DNA from: Cesiribacter sp. SM1
GTDB lineage: Bacteria > Bacteroidota > Bacteroidia > Cytophagales > Cyclobacteriaceae
DNA: 64,000 bases
NCBI RefSeq assembly: GCF_020178975.1
Contig: NZ_JAHXBU010000090.1
Location: 124,001 to 188,000, forward strand
Direction: 5' to 3'
Position 1 is the stretch's first letter; each line of letters opens with the position of its first letter. Shown here piece by piece: positions 1 through 8,598 of the stretch. A model generated the notes under the pieces. It worked only from the letters and a program-made list of their open reading frames with translations, was not told the origin of the DNA and searched no databases. The position numbers were made by a program, and so were the translations under genes.

Positions 1-797
1 ATAATAAGGATATCGATATCATATACATTGTGCTGCCCAATGGCCTGCATGCAGAATATACCATCAGGGCGGCACAGGCTGGCAAGCATGTGATCTGTGA
101 AAAACCAATGGCTACCTCAGTAGCGGATTGCCAGCGCATGATAGATGCCTGTAACCAGAATGGGGTAAAGCTCTCGATTGGCTACCGCCTCCATTTTGAG
201 CCCCATAACCAGCGTGTAATGGAACTGGGGCAGCAGGAGGTGTTTGGTCCGGTTAAGCGAATAGAATCTTCCAACAGCTTTGTGATAAGCGGGAGCCCGG
301 ATGTGTGGCGGCTCGATAAAGAGCTGGGTGGTGGTGGGCCGCTCATGGATATGGGGGTATATTGCGTACAGGGTGCCTGCTATACCATGGGCAAAGATCC
401 TGTTGCTGTTACGGCAAAGTTTGGAGAAGTTACCAGGCCTAAGTACTTCAGCGAGGTGGAGCAATCCATCAGCTGGCAGATGGAGTTTCCAGGGGGTGCT
501 ACTGCCGATTGCAGCAGCAGCTATAACGACAGGGCCAGCAGGCTGTATACAGAAGCCGAAAAAGGTTGGTGGAAGCTGGAGCCCGCCTATGGTTATTCGG
601 GCATATCTGGTGTAACCAGCGAAGGCCCTATGGATTATCCGCAGGTAAACCAGCAGGCCCGCCAGATGGATGGATTTGCAGAATGTATTCTGGAAAATAA
701 GCAAACCCGGGTGCCGGGCGAAATGGGGATGCGCGATGTGAAAATACTGATGGCTATTTACGAGGCTGCCCGTACGGGAGGAAGGGTCAGTATTTAA
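1..797 (+). CDS. Gfo/Idh/MocA family oxidoreductase (C-terminal part)
   Basis: The frame is open from the first bases of the window, so the gene begins upstream and only the part after the first Rossmann strands is visible. The visible start reads D-I-D-I-I-Y-I-V-L-P-N-G-L-H, followed by the family's catalytic-region hallmark C-E-K-P-M-A (lysine of the EKP motif). The remainder is the C-terminal alpha/beta domain, including G-G-P-L-M-D-M-G-V-Y-C. Such enzymes oxidise or reduce sugars or inositols with NAD(P); the substrate cannot be told from sequence. An ATG at position 30 lies inside the conserved domain and is not the true start. No promoter or partner gene is visible. The next gene follows after about 130 bases on the same strand. 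Confidence 0.85.
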   Translation, partial: NKDIDIIYIVLPNGLHAEYTIRAAQAGKHVICEKPMATSVADCQRMIDACNQNGVKLSIGYRLHFEPHNQRVMELGQQEVFGPVKRIESSNSFVISGSPDVWRLDKELGGGGPLMDMGVYCVQGACYTMGKDPVAVTAKFGEVTRPKYFSEVEQSISWQMEFPGGATADCSSSYNDRASRLYTEAEKGWWKLEPAYGYSGISGVTSEGPMDYPQVNQQARQMDGFAECILENKQTRVPGEMGMRDVKILMAIYEAARTGGRVSI

Positions 798-929
798 ATG
801 TCAAATCGTGCAGATATACCTGTGCTTTTTAAACGCCATGCCTGCTGGGGTGCCAACTTTTTTTGCAGAAACAGGTTCAGTGGCTGGAACTATCTTTTAC
901 CAACAGCAGGATCATTATAATAATCAAAC

Positions 930-2210
930 ATGAAACCATTACTGTATAGCGGTGCCAGCCTGGCACTGTTGCTGGGCTTTAGTGCCTGCACCTCCCTGAT
1001 GAACGAACGTGTAGAGAGGGCCTCTGTCGAGGATTCACTGGCTACTTATGGCTTGCAGGTAACGGCAGATACCCTGCCACAGCCATATAAAACAGAATCA
1101 CACACAAAACGAAGTGAAACAATAGGCTGGCCGGAGGGCAAAACACCCCAGGCACCTGCAGGTTTTACTGTAGCAAAGTTTGCAGAGGGGCTGGAGCATC
1201 CGCGAAACATTTATGTAGCACCCAATGGTGATATTTTTGTTGCAGAGTCGGACGACGAGAAAAAGAGCGCCAATCGTATTGCCATTATCCGCGATGCCAA
1301 CAACGATGGCAGGCCAGAGATGCAAACTACTTTTATGTCTGGCCTGAACCAGCCTTATGGTATGCTGGTACTTGATAACTATTTTTATGTAGCCAATACC
1401 GATGGTGTGGTAAGGTACCCATACCAGGAGGGGCAAACGAGCATCAGTGGCAGTGGCGAAAAAATTCTGGATCTGCCGGCAGGCGGCTACAACCACCACT
1501 GGACCCGTAACCTGCTTGCCAGTCCGGATGGCTCTAAAATATACATATCCATTGGCTCTGCCAGTAACAATGGTGAGTATGGAATGGAAGAAGAAGTAAG
1601 AAGAGCCAACGTACTGGAAATAAACCCTGATGGTAGCGGCGAGCGCGTGTATGCGGCAGGCCTGCGTAACCCGGTGGGTATAGACTGGAAACCAGGCACC
1701 CAGGAACTTTGGGCAGCTGTAAATGAACGGGATGAGCTGGGCGACAACCTGGTGCCTGACTATATAACCAGTGTACAGGAGGGAGGCTTCTATGGCTGGC
1801 CCTATGCATACTTCGGCCCGCAACCAGATCCCCGCATGAAAGGGCAGGAGCCGGAGCTTGTTAAAAAGACCATTGTTCCGGATGTGGCGCTGGGTGCCCA
1901 TACCTCCTCCCTGGGTCTGGCTTTTTATGATCAGCAGGCATTCCCTCAAAAATATCACAATGGTGTTTTTGTTGGGCAGCACGGATCCTGGAATCGCTCA
2001 GAGCTGAACGGTTACCGGGTGCTTTTTATCCCTTTTGAAAATGGTAAACCTGCTGGCCCGCCAGAGGACTTCCTGACAGGTTTTATTGCCGACCTGGAGA
2101 GTGGCGAGGTTTACGGCAGGCCGGTTGACATCGAAATTCTGGCTGACGGAAGCATGCTCTTGTCAGATGATTCCAGCAATACCATCTGGCGTGTAAGCAG
2201 TAACAGGTAG
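930..2210 (+). CDS. PQQ-type sugar (sorbosone) dehydrogenase-like propeller lipoprotein
   Basis: A 426-residue protein with a lipoprotein signal: hydrophobic LALLLGFSAC with the lipidated cysteine at residue 20. The body has the soluble glucose/sorbosone dehydrogenase beta-propeller pattern: G-F-T-V-A-K-F-A-E-G-L-E-H-P-R-N near residue 80, then GLRNPVGIDW, and G-S-W-N-R-S near the C-terminus. Members are extracytoplasmic aldose or sorbosone dehydrogenases that usually use PQQ, but many Bacteroidota copies have no proven activity, so the substrate is open. It is followed by two hairpin terminators, so it is probably the last gene of its transcript. It may be co-transcribed with the oxidoreductase upstream; the 132-base gap shows no terminator. 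Confidence 0.85.
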   Translation: MKPLLYSGASLALLLGFSACTSLMNERVERASVEDSLATYGLQVTADTLPQPYKTESHTKRSETIGWPEGKTPQAPAGFTVAKFAEGLEHPRNIYVAPNGDIFVAESDDEKKSANRIAIIRDANNDGRPEMQTTFMSGLNQPYGMLVLDNYFYVANTDGVVRYPYQEGQTSISGSGEKILDLPAGGYNHHWTRNLLASPDGSKIYISIGSASNNGEYGMEEEVRRANVLEINPDGSGERVYAAGLRNPVGIDWKPGTQELWAAVNERDELGDNLVPDYITSVQEGGFYGWPYAYFGPQPDPRMKGQEPELVKKTIVPDVALGAHTSSLGLAFYDQQAFPQKYHNGVFVGQHGSWNRSELNGYRVLFIPFENGKPAGPPEDFLTGFIADLESGEVYGRPVDIEILADGSMLLSDDSSNTIWRVSSNR

Positions 2211-2232
2211 CTTTTTAGTCTGAAAAAGTAGT

Positions 2233-2253
2233 ACTGGCAAAACTGCCAGTTTT
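2233..2253 (+). terminator. Hairpin with short T-run after the propeller gene
   Basis: Perfect 7-bp stem ACTGGCA / TGCCAGT with a 4-base loop, followed by four Ts, 22 bases after the stop codon. It is weak alone but backed by a stronger hairpin just downstream. Confidence 0.5.
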
Positions 2254-2259
2254 AGTAAG

Positions 2260-2296
2260 AATCCTGCATCCTTCTGATGGGTGCAGGATTTTTTTA
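2260..2296 (+). terminator. Rho-independent terminator
   Basis: Stem AATCCTGCA / TGCAGGATT (9 bp) with a 13-base loop that can add further C-G pairs, followed by a run of seven Ts. It ends transcription from the propeller lipoprotein gene. Confidence 0.8.
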
Positions 2297-2654
2297 TTTT
2301 GATCGCTGCAGGATGTAAATCTTATGATTTTAGTAGCACTTAGTGCTGTAATTGATCTGTTTCTTAGCTGTATCCGGTTTGTACATTATCACTAAAAGCA
2401 GTCAATCTCTGTTAGTAGCAGTACATATTCCTCCTGCTTTAGCTGCGCTAATTGCGATGTTTCGTTGCGGGTACTAAAAATGGCCTGTAGGCTACATTAT
2501 GGTAAACAACTAAAAACATACTGAAATGTTTGGTATAATTTAAGATAAAATACTAAATGTCAGATAGATACAACCTAATGAGAGGCTCTCCGTAAGTATA
2601 TATAGACGCACATAAATTTTAGTTCAATATTAGTCAATATAAATACATAAGAAC
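2297..2654. other. Non-coding stretch before the first small lipoprotein
   Basis: About 360 bases without a credible reading frame. It becomes AT-rich towards the lipoprotein start. I see no clear TAnnTTTG promoter word and no RNA fold that I can name. Presumably it holds the promoter of the gene at 2655. Confidence 0.4.
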
Positions 2655-3056
2655 ATGATTAAATCTACACAAAAAAAATGGATGAGATATTTTGCCAGCA
2701 CTCTTGCAATATCAGGTATGATGTTATTAGGTGCATGTGGTAGCGATTCAGACACAGCAGACGACACGATGGTATCTGAAACAGCAGTGGTGAATACGAA
2801 TATAGAGCCGGCTGAAGACAGAACCACAGACCTTGCTACTACGGAGGAAACAATGCAGGAAGATCAGACCCAACGTGAAAATGTATCTGCAACCAGCTCG
2901 AACTGGAATAATGGTTCTATGGCCGGATCTTCAGTTAATATCAACAGGCTGCTGAATGAGTACCCTGAAGTGAACCAGGCAATCCGGACTACTCTTTCTG
3001 ACATGACTACAGAAGAGGACATGGAGTATTCAATGCAGGAAAATATGGTTAACTAA
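2655..3056 (+). CDS. Small lipoprotein, paralogue of the next lipoprotein
   Basis: A 133-residue protein with a lipoprotein signal ending in LLGAC (lipid cysteine at residue 28), then a long Asp/Glu/Thr-rich, low-complexity linker. Near the C-terminus is a short conserved block, I-N-R-L-L-N-E-Y-P-E-V-N-Q-A-I. The signal region (K-x-W-M-[RK]-Y-[FW]-A-S-T-L-A-[IL]-S-G-M) and the block are matched in the neighbouring 417-residue lipoprotein, which has N-I-D-A-H-I-D-K-F-S-E-V-N-N-A-I, and both have the lipid cysteine at residue 28. The gene therefore looks like a short paralogue that lacks the TonB-like C-terminal domain. It is monocistronic, closed by a strong terminator. Function unknown; the protein should sit in the outer membrane facing the periplasm or surface. 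Confidence 0.8.
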   Translation: MIKSTQKKWMRYFASTLAISGMMLLGACGSDSDTADDTMVSETAVVNTNIEPAEDRTTDLATTEETMQEDQTQRENVSATSSNWNNGSMAGSSVNINRLLNEYPEVNQAIRTTLSDMTTEEDMEYSMQENMVN

Positions 3057-3154
3057 GCATTAGCTAGGTAAATTGCTTTAGTAAAGGCTTCCCTGTGTTT
3101 GTTTAAGTAGCAGCCCGGAGAATAAACCATGTAGCAGGGAGGTTAATAAAAGAG

Positions 3155-3214
3155 AAAGCAACTGCTCCAGGAGTGAATGATATTAAATTCACTCCTGGAG
3201 CAGTTGCTTTTTTT
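3155..3214 (+). terminator. Very long perfect rho-independent terminator
   Basis: A 24-bp perfect inverted repeat (3155-3178 with 3187-3210), 8-base loop, then seven Ts overlapping the end of the stem. The core is GCAACTGCTCC / GGAGCAGTTGC. It lies about 100 bases after the small lipoprotein gene, leaving a 3' untranslated region that could persist as a stable RNA. Confidence 0.85.
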
Positions 3215-3667
3215 GTGCTGCTGAAGGTTTAAGTTACCATGGGAACCAGCTAATGTGTTGAATGTTGTGGTATTTTCGGCCAATGCCCTTTTCCTTTTAA
3301 CCCTATTCTTTTATGATCTGCTTTATAAAGTATACTTTTTGCATAAGAGGTGAATGTTTGTATTAAGCCTGCTTATACTTTATTCTGACTATATACAAAA
3401 CAGGTGTTGAAATGTACAGGAATTAGCTGCTGCATCTTACGAATGCGAAGGAAAGCTTTAACTTTGATAAAGAAATTTTCATTCCTGGGAACTGTGTAAC
3501 AGGGCTGCATTTTAGCTGGTTCTTGTGGAAAACTTCTACAAATGGCATAAAAATTTGATGCTTCCCTACAAATTTTTGAGTAATGGTATAACCTTACCTA
3601 TCAACATTCGTAAATGGGCTAGTATTGAATCAAAAATTATTTTTTAAACACATAGATTTTTAATATT
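3215..3667. other. Intergenic region between the two paralogous lipoproteins
   Basis: About 450 bases with no plausible coding frame. The last 60 bases are AT-rich, with T-runs just before the ATG at 3668. No consensus promoter word or named RNA element was recognised. The long spacing suggests an extended leader or an unrecognised small RNA, but nothing in the bases proves it. Confidence 0.35.
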
Positions 3668-4921
3668 ATGAACAAGCCTGTAATCAGAAATTGGATGAAA
3701 TACTGGGCAAGCACTTTAGCGTTGTCTGGTATGTTAGTGATGGGTGCTTGTGATAGTGAGCAAAAACAGGGAGATGAAGTAGCTACTAATACAACAGAAA
3801 CCTCAGGTGTTGAGCCATTGGATCGTGAAGATGTGAACCGTCCGCTAGCCGAAGGTGAATACGATGATGAGGCGTCTGCAACTGTAAATGAGGCTGATGC
3901 TGATGCAACTACAGCCACAGCTACTACATCAGATGATGCCACTGTAGGTGCGCAGGATAATGCCACTGTAGGCGCCCAGGATAATGCCAGTCAGGCAGAA
4001 ACTACTGCTTCTACAACAGCAGGTAGCCAGTGGAGCGGCAATCGTTCAGGCTCATCAATATCTAACATTGATGCACATATTGACAAGTTCTCTGAAGTAA
4101 ATAATGCTATTGAAGAGTCGCTTGCCAGCTTAACAGCAGAAGAGGGTGGTATGCAGGCCGGTCAGAATGGTTCTGAAGGCATGTATAATACAGGTGCCAT
4201 GGGCTCAAATCAAGACATGGGTACTTCAGAAACGATGCCTGAAACTGAGCGCGTGTCTAATACTGAAGGATTGAGTTCTTATGATAATATGGAACCAAGC
4301 GGAAACGCGGCCACTACTGATGAATCTGCAGATAATATGGCAGATGCGGATATGAGTACTGCCCCGGAATCGGCTATAGTGGTATATGAGGTGTATTCAG
4401 TGCCTGCAGATCAGTTAAGCGAAGAAGAAAGATTGCTTATGCAGGATGCCAGAACAAGCCTGGAAGCTACCGGCAATGCTAAATATATTGCTGCCAGCCC
4501 TGATGTAAATTACAGCGAGCTGGTAGAGGAAATTGAAGAGGAGATGACGCTTCCACAAGAACTGGAAGATGCTAAAGTGGAAGGTACTGTACTTGTACAG
4601 ATGGAAGTAAACCAGCAAGGTGAAATAGAAAGTGCAGAGGTAATAGATGGTATTCTGCGTCAGAAGAAAGATGACGGTACCGTTATGACCCTAATGAGAC
4701 TTACTGACAGAGCCCAAAATGAGGTACAGGAAGAAATAGCAAAAGAAGACCTGATTGAATTTAAGGGTGAAGATAAAGAAAGGCTTGTAGAAGCCCTGAA
4801 GCAGGAAAGTCTTCGTGCAGTTAACACTACCTCTGGTAAATGGCAATCATCTGGCCAGGAGGGTGAACAACCATCTACTGTAACGATGATCATGCCTATC
4901 CGCTTTGATATAGATGACTAA
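3668..4921 (+). CDS. Lipoprotein with acidic linker and TonB-like C-terminal domain
   Basis: 417 residues. Signal with lipid cysteine at residue 28 (VMGAC), then about 200 residues of Ala/Thr/Asp/Glu-rich low-complexity sequence containing a tandem octapeptide A-T-V-G-A-Q-D-N (two copies, encoded by near-identical 24-base units around 3937-3984). The short block shared with the upstream paralogue follows. From about residue 290 the chain fits a TonB C-terminal fold: V-E-G-T-V-L-V-Q-M-E-V-N-Q-Q-G-E-I-E-S-A-E-V, ending T-S-G-K-W-Q-S-S-G-Q and M-I-M-P-I-R-F. There is no inner-membrane helix, so it is not a classical energy-transducing TonB. Bacteroidota often place such domains in envelope or regulatory proteins. 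It ends at a bidirectional terminator shared with the convergent mscS gene. Confidence 0.75.
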   Translation: MNKPVIRNWMKYWASTLALSGMLVMGACDSEQKQGDEVATNTTETSGVEPLDREDVNRPLAEGEYDDEASATVNEADADATTATATTSDDATVGAQDNATVGAQDNASQAETTASTTAGSQWSGNRSGSSISNIDAHIDKFSEVNNAIEESLASLTAEEGGMQAGQNGSEGMYNTGAMGSNQDMGTSETMPETERVSNTEGLSSYDNMEPSGNAATTDESADNMADADMSTAPESAIVVYEVYSVPADQLSEEERLLMQDARTSLEATGNAKYIAASPDVNYSELVEEIEEEMTLPQELEDAKVEGTVLVQMEVNQQGEIESAEVIDGILRQKKDDGTVMTLMRLTDRAQNEVQEEIAKEDLIEFKGEDKERLVEALKQESLRAVNTTSGKWQSSGQEGEQPSTVTMIMPIRFDIDD

Positions 4922-4967
4922 TATTGAATTACTTGTATGGCTAAGCCCAAATGGCTGAAGCCAAAAC

Positions 4968-4997
4968 AAAAAAGCTGCTAGAAATAGCAGCTTTTTT
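4968..4997. terminator. Bidirectional rho-independent terminator
   Basis: Stem AAAAAAGCTGCTA / TAGCAGCTTTTTT (13 bp) closed by a GAAA tetraloop. A-run and T-run on the two sides let it serve both the lipoprotein gene (+) and the convergent mscS-type gene (-). Confidence 0.85.
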
Positions 4998-5039
4998 GTT
5001 TTTGAAGAATACAGTAATCTATGCATTGCCCTGTAGCCT

Positions 5040-5873
5040 TTAGGCATTAACCTTTGCCTGATGCAGGTGAATATCACGCTGTGGAAACGGAATGGTAATG
5101 CCCTGTGCATCAAAAGCTTTTTTCACCCATTCATTTACATCAAAAAAGAACTGCCAGTAATTTTCCTGCAGTACCTCTGCTCTTACCCTTATGTTCACAG
5201 AGCTGTCGGCCAGGGCAAGCACATTAACATAAGGGTTTTCGGTGTTAATAACCCGAGGATCACTAAAGACTACCTCCCTGATGATGCTTTTGGCCAGGTC
5301 AATGTTATCGGCATAACTTATACCAAACACCCACTCCACAATACGGGTCTTCTCCCTCGAGTAGTTAATGATCTTATCGTTAGCCAGGTTGCCGTTTGGC
5401 AGAATGATTACCTTGAAGTCAAAGGTTCTGAGGTAGGTATGGAAAATCTGAATTTCGGTTACACTGGCAGTAACGCCCTGCGCCTCTATTACATCACCCA
5501 CCCGGAAAGGCTTAAGAAAGAGGATGAGTACACCACCTGCAAAATTAGACAAGCTTCCCTGCAGGGCTAAACCAATGGCAAGGCCTGCGGCACCTAAAAC
5601 AGCTACAAATGAGGTGGTTTCTATGCCCACCATGCTGGCAACACTTATGATCACCATAATAACCAGCGCAATTTTAATGATACTGGTTAAAAAGGGAGTG
5701 AGAGAAGGATCTACATTACGGGCTGTTAATGCGCGACGAATAAGTTGGGTGAGCTGCCGTACCAGCCACAGACCAATCACCAGCGTAAGTAGAGCCAGTA
5801 CAAATTTAGGAATATAGAGCCTTGCCAGCTCCCAGAGGTTATCGGCAATAAGAGTTACATTGAAGTTATCCAT
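5040..5873 (-). CDS. mscS: Small-conductance mechanosensitive channel (MscS family)
   Basis: 277 residues, the usual length of a minimal MscS. Three membrane helices: about 20-42, 62-84 and the pore helix about 90-118, with the glycine/alanine-rich signature G-A-A-G-L-A-I-G-L-A-L-Q-G-S-L-S-N-F-A-G-G. The beta domain follows: F-K-P-F-R-V-G-D-V-I-E and V-I-I-L-P-N-G. The C-terminal cytoplasmic cage domain is complete. It forms a tension-gated inner-membrane channel that protects against osmotic downshock. ATG start with a TAATTTTG-like promoter word (5904 to 5897) about 25 bases upstream. Monocistronic and convergent with the TonB-domain lipoprotein. Confidence 0.93.
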   Translation of the reverse strand: MDNFNVTLIADNLWELARLYIPKFVLALLTLVIGLWLVRQLTQLIRRALTARNVDPSLTPFLTSIIKIALVIMVIISVASMVGIETTSFVAVLGAAGLAIGLALQGSLSNFAGGVLILFLKPFRVGDVIEAQGVTASVTEIQIFHTYLRTFDFKVIILPNGNLANDKIINYSREKTRIVEWVFGISYADNIDLAKSIIREVVFSDPRVINTENPYVNVLALADSSVNIRVRAEVLQENYWQFFFDVNEWVKKAFDAQGITIPFPQRDIHLHQAKVNA

Positions 5874-5896
5874 AAACGATCTTGAGTACGCAGCGC

Positions 5897-5904
5897 CAAA
5901 AATA
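5897..5904 (-). promoter_or_regulatory. Candidate -7 promoter element of mscS
   Basis: On the minus strand this reads TATTTTTG, an exact match to the Bacteroidota TAnnTTTG element. It is placed to start transcription about 15-20 bases before the ATG. No clear -33 TTG was found at the expected distance. Confidence 0.5.
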
Positions 5905-5979
5905 CATAACAGCTTCCAGTTTAAAACTCATCAGCTCCGGTTTAGTACTATGTTAGCTGAATGATGTATAAATATACTG

Positions 5980-6016
5980 GAAAAATAAAATCCCTGGTAA
6001 TGTCTTTACCAGGGAT
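5980..6016 (-). terminator. Rho-independent terminator on the minus strand
   Basis: Perfect 11-bp stem ATCCCTGGTAA / TTACCAGGGAT with a 5-base loop. On the minus strand the stem is followed by TTTTATTTTT. It is the first strong terminator met by transcripts of the lipoprotein array, although 450 bases after its last stop codon. Confidence 0.7.
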
Positions 6017-6232
6017 CTGTAGTGAATGGCGGCTTAGGCTGTTGCAGGGTGTAAACGCACAAGTCAGAAAGGATAGCCTATGCCTAAAATTAATCTAATA
6101 GAATCCTAATTCCATACTCATTCAACCATACCATTACATCAGGTATTCAATTACTATAATGGTACTATTGTATTTAAATGCTGTTTTTGCCTCACATTGT
6201 ACAGTATTAGTGGTAGCAATAGGATTTTAAAA

Positions 6233-6277
6233 AAAGAACCCCAAAAAATCCTTCGACAGCTTATATCAGGGTTCTTT
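6233..6277. repeat. Inverted repeat with large loop
   Basis: AAAGAACCC and GGGTTCTTT, 9-bp arms separated by 27 bases, flanked by A and T runs. It could be an additional, weaker terminator for either strand. Confidence 0.45.
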
Positions 6278-6470
6278 GTTTACTTCTTTTGAATCAAACT
6301 AGAATTATCAGCAACAAATGGTTTTCAGGTGCGCCTAAGGTTAATGCGTAATAGCATTATTGATGGTTCTAAATGAATTGCAATGTAGGTACTTACTTTT
6401 ACCCGTACAATGAATCGCATTAAGGTAGTTACCCTTGTACAAACAATGTCTCATTGTATCACGCAAATTT

Positions 6471-7487
6471 TTATTGACATTCTAATATTGCCCAATTATC
6501 ACCAACACCTTGACTTGTAGCTTCACCATAAAAGCTACTAAACGGAATAGGATCAAAAATAAAATTCATTACTGGCGAACCAACAGGGTAGTCATAGTAG
6601 CTGGTAAAGTCTGGCGGATAAAAATACAGTAGTTTTCTTACAGGAAATCCATTCTCAACCTCAAATGCCATGATAGAATAAGCAATATTTCTAGCTTGGG
6701 TTGGGGTGTTATAGGAAACCCAAGTACACCAAGTTCCTAAACGTTTAGTCGGTAGCACTTGAATTTTAACCCGAGGCTGATACCAATTGCCATAAGCACT
6801 AGTTGATACCGCTACATATGACTTAGCACTTAAATCAACCTTTCTATCATCACCACAACCGCTTCTATTATAGTAGTAACCTGCTACCATTTCAGTAGAA
6901 CACGCCACTAATACTCGTTCATTAGCTTGTATTTTAGGCGTTACACTCGCACCAGCATATCTTGATATTATAAGACCCTCTTTTTCTAATCTTTTTGTAT
7001 TATTATTAATGTCTATCGATTTGATGCTTTTTAAGGTTTGATATTCACTTTTTTTAGCAGATACTATAAAATCTCCTACCACTTTATTCAAATATCCATT
7101 CGTTTCATATATACCCTCTCTATTAACAATTGCCTGATATAATGGTATACTGATTAATGGTGTTAAAGCATCGTCTTGTAACGTTAAAACGTCTTGATAT
7201 TTTTTCAAAAAACTAGTTTTACTTTCTTCAGTGTCTATTGCTTCTAGCTCTATATAAGCTTTATCTAGAATGCTTCGATAAGAAAGGAAAGACATTGATT
7301 GTTCCCACTCATCCAACTCTTCCTTGCTCATTGAAGGGATCTTGTTAGTTATTGCTTCAAAATTTTCATGTGAACTGAAACTAGCAACATCTGAAACTGA
7401 ACTGGTAACATCAATACTTTCGGTATCATCATTGCATGAACCAAGAATAATGAATGCCATAATTAGCAAAATAGGATATTTTTTCAT
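6471..7487 (-). CDS. Tandem-array lipoprotein, copy C (338 aa)
   Basis: Lipoprotein signal with cysteine at residue 18 (ILGSC), followed by acidic residues N-D-D. This is the last of three adjacent paralogues. Shared blocks are: M-S-K-E-E-L-D-E-W-E-Q near residue 55, the F-L-S-Y-R-S-I segment, I-Y/L-Y-Q-A-I-V-N-R-E-G-I-Y, C-S-T near 196, C-G-D-D-R-K-V near 213, W-C-T-W near 252, and the C-terminal G-E-A-T-S-Q-G-V-G-D-N-W-A-I-L-E-C-Q. The four cysteines of the mature domain occur in all copies, which suggests two disulfide bonds in an exported protein. From memory the N-terminal pattern recalls Bacteroidota DUF4848 lipoproteins, but that is unverified. Function unknown. AT-rich compared with core genes of the window. 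The upstream paralogue ends 35 bases before this ATG, so the genes probably form one transcript. Confidence 0.75.
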   Translation of the reverse strand: MKKYPILLIMAFIILGSCNDDTESIDVTSSVSDVASFSSHENFEAITNKIPSMSKEELDEWEQSMSFLSYRSILDKAYIELEAIDTEESKTSFLKKYQDVLTLQDDALTPLISIPLYQAIVNREGIYETNGYLNKVVGDFIVSAKKSEYQTLKSIKSIDINNNTKRLEKEGLIISRYAGASVTPKIQANERVLVACSTEMVAGYYYNRSGCGDDRKVDLSAKSYVAVSTSAYGNWYQPRVKIQVLPTKRLGTWCTWVSYNTPTQARNIAYSIMAFEVENGFPVRKLLYFYPPDFTSYYDYPVGSPVMNFIFDPIPFSSFYGEATSQGVGDNWAILECQ

Positions 7488-7521
7488 GAGGTTTGAATTA
7501 TATTTTAATAAGAGTCACAGA

Positions 7522-8556
7522 TTATTGGCAATCCAACACAGCCCAATTATCACCTACCCCTCGACTGGTAGCTTCGCCATGAAAGCTTGTAAAGGGGTAA
7601 GCGGAAATATTTCTTTCTCTTGGAACAGTTGCTCCCATCGCCTGATCCCAAATTAGATGCTCTCGTTCATCAGTTGGTGCATAATCAGGTATGTTTCTTG
7701 TAATGAGGGTGGGGTTAACACTGTTTGGGTCACTCAATGCCATAACAGTAAAGGCAACATTTTTGTACTTTAGGGGATTCAAATATTTGCTCCAGTTGCA
7801 CCAAGTTCCACTTCTTATTTCAGGCCATACTTTAATTTCAACCCTCGGCTGTGCTCCTTGTTTGTAAGGATAGGTTGAAATTGTATTTAATAACACATAT
7901 GATTTTGCGGATATAATAACTTTTCTATCATCCCTACAGTTAGATTGGTTATAGAAATATTCAGCTTGAATATTTGTTGAACATAGCGTATTTGAACGTG
8001 TATTTACTTCGCTATCTGGATCTATTCCTATATACTTAATTACTTGTACCCCCTGTGGTAAATTTTCTTTATTGTTGTCATCAATAAATCTTATTTTATT
8101 CAACTTCCCATAGTCTTCTTTTTTTACTGAAACAATAAAATCTCCCATTACTTTATTTAAGTGTCCATATGTCTCATATAATCCCTCCCTGTTTACAATA
8201 GATTGATATAACCTAATAGAAATCTTAGGCTTAAGATTTCCATCCTCAATGGTTACTACATCTTGATACTTCATTAAGAAAGAATTTCTCTCATCCTCTG
8301 TTGAGAGGGAATCCCATTCTAAATTAGCTTGCTTTAATATGCTTCTAAATGATATAAAAGCATGGTTCTTCTCCCAATCATCTAACTCCTCATCAGTCAT
8401 TTTTGCTATTCTGTCTGGAGAATTTTTAAACTCTTGTTCAGAATAAAATTTAAGAACATTTTGAAGAGGCTGGTCATTTGGAGAAATGTCAATTTGTTCA
8501 CTACAAGATATTAGGATTAACAATGAAAATAAATTTGTAAATATAACTTTTTTCAT
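7522..8556 (-). CDS. Tandem-array lipoprotein, copy B (344 aa)
   Basis: Middle of three paralogues. Lipid cysteine at residue 18 (LISC). The family blocks are M-T-D-E-E-L-D-D-W-E-K, F-I-S-F-R-S-I, L-Y-Q-S-I-V-N-R-E-G-L-Y, A-E-Y-F-Y-N-Q-S-N-C-R-D-D-R-K-V, T-W-C-N-W, and C-terminal F-H-G-E-A-T-S-R-G-V-G-D-N-W-A-V-L-D-C-Q, all in the same order as in copies A and C. It is closer to copy C at the C-terminus and to copy A in the NQ[ST]NCR block, as expected for successive duplications followed by divergence. Spacing to copy A is 42 bases. All three are intact, with no stops or frameshifts, so selection seems to have kept them. Function unknown. Confidence 0.75.
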   Translation of the reverse strand: MKKVIFTNLFSLLILISCSEQIDISPNDQPLQNVLKFYSEQEFKNSPDRIAKMTDEELDDWEKNHAFISFRSILKQANLEWDSLSTEDERNSFLMKYQDVVTIEDGNLKPKISIRLYQSIVNREGLYETYGHLNKVMGDFIVSVKKEDYGKLNKIRFIDDNNKENLPQGVQVIKYIGIDPDSEVNTRSNTLCSTNIQAEYFYNQSNCRDDRKVIISAKSYVLLNTISTYPYKQGAQPRVEIKVWPEIRSGTWCNWSKYLNPLKYKNVAFTVMALSDPNSVNPTLITRNIPDYAPTDEREHLIWDQAMGATVPRERNISAYPFTSFHGEATSRGVGDNWAVLDCQ

Positions 8557-8598
8557 TAGGGTATTGGTAAAAGTGTTAAACAGCTTTAGCTATATATA

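Larger units (their letters stand above)
5905..6470. other. Non-coding stretch at the left edge of the AT-rich island
   Basis: About 570 bases with no credible gene. It contains the two hairpins listed separately (5980-6016 and 6233-6277) and otherwise AT-rich sequence. A stretch near 6389-6452 repeats the theme GTAC(T/A)A with TTACC in both orientations but forms no clean fold. Confidence 0.4.

Noticed and set aside
3668-4921. Classical TonB
   Set aside because: It has a lipoprotein signal rather than an uncleaved inner-membrane helix, and an acidic rather than proline-rich linker.
5061-5570. Plus-strand 169-codon frame
   Set aside because: Antisense shadow of the clear MscS gene.
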